From Staphylotrichum longicolle (lineage: Eukaryota > Ascomycota > Sordariomycetes > Sordariales > Chaetomiaceae), in NCBI GenBank assembly GCA_019096155.1, contig JAHCVI010000002.1, positions 4,960,001-5,024,000 of the forward strand: a stretch of DNA of 64,000 nucleotides, read 5' to 3'. This document shows positions 55,546-64,000 of the stretch, piece by piece. A model generated the notes under the pieces. It worked only from the letters and a program-made list of their open reading frames with translations. It did not search any database and was not told the origin of the DNA. Each line of letters opens with the position of its first letter. Within the stretch, counting starts at the first letter, position 1. Both the position numbers and the translations under genes were made by a program.

Positions 55546-56256
55546 TCAGCTTGTGGTGTTTCGAGGACGGCGCGGGGAGAGGGGCTTTCATAAGAGCATG
55601 AGGATTCTTGGATGCCTTACCTAACTGATGGTCATCATCTTGTGAAAACCCGAGGTTGGTGACGCACCTCGGGCCCAAACAGATGAGCCTGGGAAAGTGG
55701 GGTTGTCGTTTATTACCCCCTGAAACCCCGTCCAGCCCGTATGTCCAGTGGAGACTTGGCCGATGCACCTCGCAAACCACCGCTGCAAACGTGTTGGGTT
55801 GGCTCCCTTACCAACTCACCTTACCCTGGCCCAAGATCAGAGTTCGCGACATAGTCGTCACAAGCTGATAATTCGATCGCCCCACAGCAGAGTTGGTGCA
55901 ACGGTATAGTAGGAAATGACTTACCTTACATACATACCATTAGGTCGATGTTTTCTTCTTTTAGGCTCGGCACTGACCAAGTCCGGTACCTGGTAAATTA
56001 GTGACTTGAGAAGCGCAGCACCAGACAAAGAAGACACATATCAAACGTCTGTCTTTACAGATATTGCTCCAGAAATATGTACTGCAGAAGTCTCCCTCAC
56101 CAAACAATCTCTACCCAACTTCAAGTCCTGTCATCATTCATCACATCCACTCGCGTCGCACGACAGCAATCCCGACGTCCCCGACTCAACTCCAGGGTGC
56201 CACAGACAACCATCCGCCTTGCCCTCTCGTGACCCTACCTAACTGCGCTTGACCGC
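55546..56256. other. Intergenic, no gene seen
   Basis: About 710 bases between the start of the membrane-protein gene and the end of the metalloprotease gene. Only short open frames without domains. Confidence 0.5.
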
Positions 56257-57246
56257 TTATTTGTTGGCGCGGTAGGTGTTGAAGAAGCTGGACATGCGGG
56301 CCTGCTGCCCAGAAGTGAACTCCTCGTAGCACGAGCTGAACACACCCCCATACTGTCAGCACATCGCATGTCTCATAACCTCCAGCCGCAAATACACCTC
56401 GGAGCACTCACTCATAAGAATAGTCCATGTAGTTGTGGATGGGATCCACACCCGCCTGGCTGGGGCACGAGTCCCGGCCGACGGGGCAGCCGCTGCTGGC
56501 GCTCGCCTGGGCCGGGGTGTCGGAGACCGAGTCGCCGCTGCCCGTGCAGCCGCCTTGGAAGGTGTGGTACAGGCCGAACCAGTGGCCGACCTCGTGGGTG
56601 ACGGTGTGGCCGAGGTTGAAGTTGGTGGCGCTGCCCCCCGGGACGGTGCTGTAGAGCACGGTGCAGCCGTCGCGGATGTAGGCCGTCGACCCGGACGTGA
56701 CCGACTCCGGGAAGTAGCAATACCCGAGGTTGTCGCCCATGTCCTTGAGGAAGTAGATGTTGAGCGACCGGTACGTGCCCTTGCGGAGCGCCTTCTTCAT
56801 GGTCATCTCGTAGCCGTTGCCGTCGACGGCCCAGTTGGCGTTGACCGTGCGGTCGGTGCCCTTGAGCATGAACTGGAAGCCGTACGGGGCGTAGGCCGTG
56901 TTCATGGCGTTGAGCTGGGCCGTGAGTTGGGCGTCCTGGTCGGTTATGGTCAGTTGCTGTGTCATGCAGATAAAGTGGGTGGTGTGCTTACGGTGACATA
57001 GCCGCCGCTCAGAGCCGTCGAGGATGCCACGACGTGGAAGTAGACGTCCACGTTGGTGACGGCCTGGATGGAGAAGTTGCCCGAAGCAGCGAATTCCGCC
57101 TCCTGCTGAGCAAACTTTTGCGAGATCTTGATGTGCTCGGCATGGGGCTCAGGGGCGCCGCAGCCGAAGCCGCGTCCGGACGGCTTCGAGGGGATGGCCA
57201 AGGCACCATGGGCCGCCACGGCGAGGGCAAAATGTGTGAAGCGCAT
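56257..57246 (-). CDS. Secreted metalloprotease, M43 (pappalysin-like, MEP1 type)
   Basis: Extracellular zinc protease of 285 residues from exons 57246-56992, 56935-56412 and 56335-56257. Signal peptide MRFTHFALAVAAHGALA is followed by a short N-terminal region starting RGFGCGAPEP, as in other fungal MEP1-like proteases. The active site is HTVTHEVGHWFGLYH: two zinc His, the catalytic Glu and the third His of HExxHxxGxxH. The Met-turn is NYMDYSYD, formed across the last intron. Disulfide cysteines appear in YCYF, DGCTVLY, GGCTGSG, GCPVGRDSCP and DSCYEEF. Related enzymes are virulence-associated or nutritional secreted proteases. A TATA box lies about 110 bases upstream. Confidence 0.95.
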
Positions 57247-57355
57247 GATGGACAGTGGGGTGAACCGAAGAGTGGCAGGATCAATTAATTCAGATAGATG
57301 AAGAGGCTGCTGCGGCTGGTTTCAAAACTGACGGAACACGGGAGAGAGCCGTGTC

Positions 57356-57363
57356 TTATATAG
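57356..57363 (-). promoter_or_regulatory. TATA box of the metalloprotease gene
   Basis: TATATAAG read on the minus strand, 110-117 bases upstream of the ATG at 57246. Position and sequence fit a core promoter. Confidence 0.55.
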
Positions 57364-59033
57364 AACATCTATCATCCTTCTCACGATGCTGTACCGTCTG
57401 TGGACGAAGATATGCCAGTGCACCTCTCTCCTTAGAACCCGGCTTTGATGTCGGATTCCGGAAGGTCGATCACCAAGAGACCGCTTGGCTCGGTCACGTT
57501 TGCCATTGTCTGCAATGCGACCCCGACTACGGCCACGGCGAGGCTAACTCCACGAGTTCCTTCCTGATCGGATGCATAGTGCCCTCCAATTTGGGGCCAG
57601 GGCGTGGTGGGGGCTGACCTCTCAGCATTGTGACTTACCCTATGGGAGATGGCCCCGACTTCGGTTTGATGACAGGACTATGTGCTGTCTCGACTGTGTA
57701 TGGTTCAGGCTTGGTGTGCCCCTGGCTGACGGGCTCGGGAATCCAGGAACGGGAGATGGTGGCCCGGGGTCCCGGCCTGTTCCCCCATCGAGGGGCAAGG
57801 GTCACGGCCAATCCGGCCAGCTAAAGCGGGCATCTGCAAGCAATACCGAGATAAGTGATCCTGGACGAGGCTTGTCTGCTCTTGTGTGCCCACTTTCCCT
57901 GGTACCCGGAGCCGCCAAGTTGCGGGACGGATGGGGTGCCAAGGATGATACCCCACGGAGCGCACGAGGAGGCGACCGGCAGTCGAATGCGACCTCCCCG
58001 ATCGGGCAGCTGCTGAGACACAGATGTACAGATAGCGCCCTGCATGCCGGCCGCCAAGCAGAGCCCAGCTATGGTAGGCAGGAGTTTGAGGCTGTTGCTA
58101 CGCCACTATGGGGGTTTCGGAATATGATCGGCGAGCCAGGTCGTGATTGGAGGATCTTGGGCGCTTCGCGAGACCATGGTCAGCTTTCAAAACTGCCGTC
58201 AGCCAACGGGCCTGTTATGGAAAGCCTCCCTTCAATCGGGGTGTGAGCTTGTGGATTGCGGAGTTGACCGATGGTGCTTGCTGGTCGAACCTGAGTTTGA
58301 ACCGCAACACTACCCCTGACAATCGAACAACGCAATCCATTTCGGTTTGTGCTTGAGCTTGAGGCAATTACAAACGGCATCCCTACTCTTCGTGTTATCG
58401 GCTCATTTTGATTAGTCCCTAGGAAGAGCTGATCTCCGACCTGCATTGAATCGAATAGGGGCAAACACACGCATCAAAAGTGCATCGACACTGCGAATGT
58501 TGGCACCTCTGCTCAACGCAGACGACAGACGGAGTAGGGTACAAATCTGATATGAAGGTTCTCAGTTTGATTGTAAATAAAGGGACGACTTAGCATGATT
58601 ATTCTAAGTGCTGTTCCGGTGGGTGGCGAGTCAACGGGTCTTGCTTTCAGGGCCGTCTGACGAGCGGCCAGCACAGCCAAATTATCGATGCGCAGCAGCG
58701 AATGCAGCCTAGAGCAAACATTAAATCAGCAAGCACCATGTCGAAGGCCCGTTTCAAAGTGCGGCCGGGAGATGGGCTCCATTGTGATCAGAAGTAAGGC
58801 ATGCTTTTCTTGATCTACCAGCTCCATGCATTTCAACAAACTCCTGATGATCGCCTCGGTCTTTACACGGATATCCTAGAAAGCGATTGTCACAAGCAAC
58901 CAATCTTAGAGCACTTAGCAACCCGAAATTCAGTAATGACGCTTCGTCTTGTCATGTCTCTATGCTTCCATGGCATGGATACAAAAATCCACTCCAAAGT
59001 CTCAAACATGCACACTCCGTCATGGGTATAATA
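57364..59033. other. Long intergenic region, no gene accepted
   Basis: About 1.7 kb. A 224-codon forward open frame (57572-58246) exists, but its sequence is poor in hydrophobic core residues, Gly/Arg/Ser-rich and without domain features. It overlaps equally long nonsense frames on the other strand. No repeat or RNA gene was recognised. Confidence 0.5.
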
Positions 59034-60801
59034 TTACTCCGAGTCTCTCTTAAACTCCTCGTGCTTCACATCCCCCCCCCCCCCACTCCCGGACCCCTCC
59101 CTGGACATCTTCCCCCTTCCCAACACCCCCTCCCGCCCGGCGATATGGCTCTTGTGCTCATCGGTCTGCTCATAATCGACCAGCAGCTCTCCATTCTTGC
59201 CGTACCACCGCGGCTCAACCTTGGCTTGGTGCACAACCGTGAACACGCCCTTCCAGCCTGCGCCGACCTTGTGGAAGATGTTGTCCATCTCCTCGAGCGA
59301 GCGGTAGGCCGTCTCCGGGTAGAAGAAGTAGACGCAGGGCACCATGAAGGCGTTGATCACAGCGAAGATAATGTAGGTCCGCCAGCCAATGTTGTTGAAG
59401 GCGATCGGGGTGATCATGACGACGAGGAAGTTGAAGATCCAGTTGGCGCTGGTCGAGAGGGCGTTGGCCGGGGCGCGGATGCGGAGCGGCACGATCTCGG
59501 CCGGGTAGAGCCAGGTCATGCCGAGCCAGCCGATGGCGAAGAAGGTGTTGAAGACGAAGAGGAAGACGATGCCGGCGATTTGGTAGGGGGTCTCGGAGCG
59601 CGAGTTGACGCCCGCCAGGATGGCCATGGTTGCGGCCTGCCCGATGCCGCCGAACAACATCAGGTTGCGACGGCCAACGCGCTCCACCAAAAAGACCGCT
59701 GGCCAGGAGGCGATGAAGTACTCCGTCCCGTTCAGCGCGGCGAGCAGCCGGGACATGAAATCGGACATCCCAAGACCACGGTAGATGACCGCTGCGTAGT
59801 AGGTGATGAGGTTGATGCCGGAAATCTGTTGGAAGACCTGGTTGAAGTAGGCGAGGAGGGTGCGGTGGAGGTTGCGGTTCTTGTCCATGGTGAAAAGATC
59901 CGCAAAGGTGCCCTTGGACATCTCGAGCACGGTCTCTTTCATGGCGAGGAACTGGGATTCGACCGCATGATCGGTCACGTCGGTGTCCTCGAGAGCGGCG
60001 ATGACCTCTCTAGCCTCGTCCTCACGACCCTTGAGGACGAGCCAGCGTGGAGACTCGGGCAGGAAGGGGATGAAGACCAGGATGATGATGCAGAAGAAGA
60101 CCTGGAAGGCTAGCGGGAACCTCCAGGCAACTGAGCCGGGGGCAAAGGAGAAACCCAAGTCTATCCAGTAGCTGATCATGATACCGCAGGTGATGAGGGC
60201 GCCTTCAATCATGACCATCTTGCCGCGCTTGTGGGCTTTGGATGTTTCGGACTGCCACGTTGGGACCTAATTAGAGTCAGCTGAAGTGTTACTGGAGGGA
60301 GAAAGGCAAAGTATGGACTGACGGTTGATGTGTTGCCTCCGTTGCCAAGACCCGTGATGATTCTACCAATGATGAAATGTTCCAGAGTGGTTGCGCTAGC
60401 CTGCAAGATCGCGCCGATGACCATGATGGATGTGCCAAGCATGATTACGCGCTTGCGACCGAGGGGGTTGCCAATGAAGATGGTGATCATGGCGCCGAGA
60501 AAGCATCCGAGGTTGTATGAGGCGATGGCAATGCCTTGGTAGGTTGACCGCATCGATGATTCGGAGGAAGTGATGCCAGCTGCGTCGGGGTTGATCATGG
60601 GGAATGTGTCGAGGAAGACCTTGAGCGTGAGGATGCCGCCCATGACTCCCTGGTCTGACCTGGCGTGTTAGTGCCATTCAATTAGACGTGCCCCGGTGTC
60701 TTAGTTTTCTTACCATAACCGAACAGGAGAAAATCACATCCTGCAATGGTACCTACGGCCAGGTTAAGGGCCTGGCCCCTAAGGCCGAGAAACTTTTTCA
60801 T
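59034..60801 (-). CDS. MFS sugar transporter
   Basis: Plasma-membrane hexose or related sugar transporter of 550 residues. Exons are 60801-60714, 60654-60323 and 60266-59034. The joins restore FLLFGYDQGVMGGILTL and GNGGNTSTVPTWQSETSKAHKRG, both standard sugar-porter motifs. Further signatures are NPLGRKRVIMLG, PESPRWLVLKG, QQISGINLITYYAAVIY, WLYPAEIVPLRIRAPANAL and the closing PETAYRSLEEMD. Twelve TM segments are expected. The tail is hydrophilic with a Gly run encoded by thirteen consecutive C on the plus strand (59072-59084), a likely site of length variation. The ATG at 60801 (MKKFLGLRGQALN) is preferred over an upstream in-frame ATG at 60936. Confidence 0.95.
59072..59084. repeat. Thirteen-base poly-C tract inside the transporter C-terminus
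   Basis: The run encodes consecutive Gly codons on the minus strand, just before the end of the sugar transporter. It keeps the frame open to the stop at 59034. Homopolymers of this length are prone to slippage and to sequencing error. Confidence 0.7.
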
Positions 60802-60938
60802 ACTGGCCTCGCTTGTGACAGGCAGTGTCAAGGCTCGTCCGTTACCGACGCAGGCTTGACAGAGAAGAGGGGGGTTGGAGTGGAAGAGAGGTCGAAAGGA
60901 TAATCCGGACGTAACATGGGAGTGGGACAAACACATGG

Positions 60939-60945
60939 TTATATA
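60939..60945 (-). promoter_or_regulatory. TATA-like box of the sugar transporter gene
   Basis: TATATAA on the minus strand, about 140 bases upstream of the ATG at 60801. Confidence 0.45.
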
Positions 60946-62417
60946 TTGCCGGGCTGCAAGCCCCCGTCCCGGGTTTTTGAGACACCATTAGGACAACCAC
61001 AGGCCATTGTCGTCTCGGGACTTAGTCACACCAGTGGCTAGAAACCTGGGATCACCGCTGCAATTGTCCCACGCGATGGATGCAAAATCGGGCCGCGTTC
61101 TGGTACAGTTTGTGGGGATTCGTGGGTGAGAACAGGCCATATTGAGGGGCTCCGGATTTGCTGATTCGTGAAGCTGGGGAAAAATCAGGGACCATGGGGA
61201 AAACATGGAGACAACACGGGGATGGGTTGGCTCAGGTTGGGAACGCCATGGGGAAAGAATGACGCCGATCGGTCAAGCTTTGTTGCCGGTGCCACAACGA
61301 AGGATTCCACCGGGCCGGGGCAAGGCATATGGGGCCGGCAGTCCCGTGCCGGTCGGTGGCCGTGTCGAGCCGTCTGAAGCGTGTAAGAACCCCTGGACGC
61401 CCTGGATGCCGCAGTCTGGTGGAGCACCTATGACGAATGCCCAGAGATCGTCGAGCTGTTCTCCACATTCATCGCTCTCGCTTTGCTCGGCTTTTGCCTG
61501 TTTCGGCATCCCGAGGCATGTGGGAGTGGTGCCAGGCGGGCTGACGCCGTTACAGAGTTGGTGGCAGTTCAGATGCTCTCCCGCAGGTATGGTTTTTTTT
61601 GTTCTTCAGTGCGGATGCAAGTGCGCCACGTCGATGATGTCTTGGTGGTGCCAAGGGATGTGTGTTTACACTAAACGCGCCAGTGGAACAAGGCTCAATG
61701 AGCTAGAATATGTACATACCCGCATACCTCAGCGTGCTAGCTACGGAGTAACCTTAGCATCACCCTAAGCCCACTGTCAAAGCCCCGCTGCGGACATTCG
61801 CCCACCCAGGACCAGTTGCAAACAATCCCATCCCCATGACGCTCGCCTGGCTGACCTGGCAGACCTGGATTAGCCGGGCCAGTCAAGTGTTGGCTCCTTG
61901 CTTCCATACGATGTCGGTGGGTATCAGCTGGAGTTTCTCACCTGTGCTAACCCGAGGCATATGGGCTTTCAGGTTTTCACCGCAGGAAGCCGAGGAGGGG
62001 AACGGCATGCGGGGCCGGGTTCGGGGAAGTGGGGCCGTTGGTGACGGAGATGGAGCCCGAACGGAGCCCCTTGAAATTGCGCCGGGTACGGTGCTTGGCA
62101 GAGTTCTCAGCCCGGCCGGATCCTGTTTCTTGGCAGGCGAGGGGATCTCGAGGGGATGGGCACGGGGCAATGGGTCTGTAAGCCTGAGTACGGCCTGCCG
62201 TCGACCTGACTGCAATCCGCTCTCTACTTCTAGTGGCAGCATCCTCTGTTGCCCGATCTTCTCGGCAGCGTCAACCTCAAAGGCCTCATGATGAGGAATG
62301 AGATGAGTCGAAAGTTCAAATTCGCAACAGAAAATCCCTTGGGTAATTTTCATCACAGAACACATCAGCACATGGCGAGTCAAACCCGGGCTATTTCATG
62401 CTAGTGTTCAAGAAATG
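60946..62417. other. Intergenic, no gene seen
   Basis: About 1.5 kb between the sugar transporter promoter and the end of the TDT-family gene. Open frames of up to 187 codons lack domain signatures. No repeat was recognised. Confidence 0.5.
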
Positions 62418-63762
62418 TCAATTCTTTCCTCCCGTTGCCGTGAACTCTCGTCGACTCTTTGCTGTGACCGCCAACCGGATGGTGAAGCCCAGGTTCACTA
62501 CCACCATCAACACACATGCGATGATGACAACGCAAGCGACATAACGGAAGAAGGGTGAGTCTAGCTCCATGCTCAGGAGGATCGACGCGTAGGCAAGTGA
62601 AGATACTGGCGCGACCATACCGTTCCAGCTGGGGTTCCAGGTCAGCTCTCTTCGAGACATCCGATAGAGGATGGTGAAGATCCCGAGCAGCAACCAGACC
62701 ACGGCCATTCCCACCGTAAACAGCGCCAACAAGACACACACGACCTCGAGAGGCGCCATCGCCGCCAGTCCCGTAACCACCTTGGAGTGAACCAGGTCTC
62801 CCCCGTCCAAGGCCACACCACCATCGCCCCTCCTCGCCGCCTCCGCCAGCAACAAAACTGCCGACGCACACTGCCCAAGTGGCCCAATAAGGGCAAACAC
62901 CAACCCCGTGTGCTCCGGTGGCGGCCACCCCATCACCAGCACCAGCTCGTGCATCAGCACGCCGTAGTCCAAAGTCGCGAGAAACCATGCCGCCCCCGTC
63001 GCGCAAAACGAAAACACCACCATCGGACCGGCCAAGCCAGGCGAGAACAACCCAATCCCGCTGCCGACACCGTCCCCCACGCCCCCTTCCCCTTCCGGCC
63101 TCCTCAGCCACGCCAACATCCCCCTACCACCGCCAGCGCCCCGACCCCGTTCACACACACAATCACCCCAACCAGGGGCGCAAACCTGCCCCCAGCCGTG
63201 CGACTCCCGTCCTTGCGCTGCGTCGACAGCAAACACCCCAGCACAAACATCACCGCCACCGCACACCACACGGCCCCGACCCACCAGCACACATACACCG
63301 CCAGCGCCAACCCATCCGCCGCTCCTCCCGTGCCAACCTTGCCCTCGGACACGGCAAACCCGCCAAACGAGACCAGCAGGACAAAACACTTGGGCCACGA
63401 GGAGATGTAGCCCAGTTCCAAACCGGAGGTGTCGCGCTCGTAGACCGTCGCGCGCCGCGTCTCGCGCGGGTAGAGGACCAGGCGCAGCAGGAAGAGCGCG
63501 GAGACCGGGACGAAGAGCGCGAGGGAGGCGAGGTAGAAGGCCGTGGAGAGCGGGGTCAGGGCGGGGAAGTCGATGCGGGCGAGCGGGAGGAGGCGGAGGG
63601 AGAGGGCGAGGGAGGCGAGGGCTGTTGGCGGGGTGAACCTACGGCGGGGGGTTGTTAATCAGGGGCGTGGGGGAGGGAGGGGGGCTGGGTTTACACATAC
63701 CAGACGGGGGTGCAGGATTGGATCAAGGTGGAGAGAAACCGTCGTGCGCGACGAGTGTGCAT
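62418..63762 (-). CDS. TDT/SLAC1-family membrane transporter (malate/sulfite exporter-like)
   Basis: Membrane protein with about ten TM segments, in the tellurite-resistance/dicarboxylate transporter family, which includes yeast-type malate permeases and sulfite efflux pumps. Exon 1 is 63762-63701 (MHTRRARRFLSTLIQSC) and exon 2 begins at 63638, giving TPVWFTPPTALASLAL. Later family-like segments are VLYPRETRRAT, GYISSWPKCFVLLVSFGG, AVYVCWWVGAVWC and, in a different frame, LVFALIGPLGQCASAVLLL and VVWLLLGIFTILYRM. The frame change near 63080-63160 needs a further intron; a 65 bp intron from GTGTGA fits phase but its acceptor is weak, so that junction is uncertain. GC content is very high, with long Pro/Ala-type antisense frames. 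Substrate unknown. Confidence 0.72.
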
Positions 63763-64000
63763 CTTGATGGTCGGGTGCGGTCCTTGAATTTGGATGAGAA
63801 TGTCTGGAGCGTGTTGTACGTCGTCGACGATCGGGGGTCGGAGCCCGAGTTCGTTTCGTTGATCGGACAGCCTACTGCTGGCTCTCCGGATGACGGGATA
63901 CCAAAGAAGTGGATCTTTGAGCTGTGCCGGGCAAGTGTTTCGGCCGTCTGGACCTGACCTAAACGGGGGGCCGGGTGGATTTCATCCGCCAGACGGGCTC
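63763..64000. other. Right edge, upstream of the TDT-family gene
   Basis: Probably promoter and leader of the transporter gene. Too little sequence remains to see a further gene. Confidence 0.4.

Noticed and set aside
57572..58246. 224-codon forward open frame
   Set aside because: No hydrophobic core pattern, domain or intron logic, and comparable frames on the other strand.
58887..60113. 408-codon forward frame antisense to the sugar transporter
   Set aside because: The minus strand encodes an unmistakable MFS transporter; the forward product is a Glu/Asp/Gly-rich mirror.
62787..63658. Long forward frames rich in Pro, Arg and His
   Set aside because: They mirror the Gly/Ala/Val-rich membrane segments of the TDT-family gene on the minus strand.
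1..64000. CRISPR arrays, insertion sequences or prophage
   Set aside because: The window is eukaryotic with spliced genes; no regularly spaced repeats or prokaryotic mobile genes were seen.

Overview
The window is nuclear DNA from a filamentous ascomycete (Pezizomycotina, probably a Sordariomycete). Evidence: short 45-100 bp introns with GTRNGT donors and CTRAY branch sites, GC-rich coding exons, Zn2Cys6 regulator, Pth11-type rhodopsin-like membrane proteins, a NACHT-ankyrin NLR, dynactin p25 and a chimeric terpene synthase. The species is not determined. I rebuilt most gene models by joining exons at canonical splice sites and checking phase; coordinates span all exons and introns of a gene.

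Layout. 0-1.5 kb: end of an unknown gene and a secreted GH11 xylanase. 1.5-3.2 kb: non-coding, with a fold-back repeat reminiscent of a decayed hAT-type element. 3.2-8.1 kb: NLR-like protein (hydrolase, NACHT, ankyrin). 9.0-21.5 kb: the most interesting block. An ATP-grasp ligase and a nicotianamine synthase are divergently transcribed from a 1.3 kb promoter region holding a perfect iron-GATA-factor consensus (ATCTGATAA). They are followed by a cytochrome P450, a DUF7702 membrane protein, a Zn2Cys6 regulator and a rhodopsin-like membrane protein. I read this as a candidate gene cluster for a nicotianamine-derived, iron-regulated metallophore.

23-45 kb: mostly housekeeping or orphan genes. These are a second rhodopsin-like protein, an SRR1-domain protein, a lectin-propeller-like membrane protein, an SRPK-like kinase lacking the VAxK lysine, an AlkB-like dioxygenase, a large GHKL ATPase, a GPI-anchored DUF7136 protein, an SDR lacking its catalytic Tyr, dynactin p25, a CorA-like fragment and a rhodanese/Cdc25-fold protein. 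46-47.5 kb: a small secreted Cys-rich protein and a tRNA-like pol III element.

49-64 kb: a secreted intradiol dioxygenase, a chimeric prenyltransferase/terpene cyclase with two apparent single-base frameshifts in its cyclase half, a polytopic membrane protein possibly of the terpenoid-cluster type, an M43 metalloprotease, an MFS sugar transporter and a TDT/SLAC1-family transporter. No rRNA, CRISPR or intact transposon was seen.
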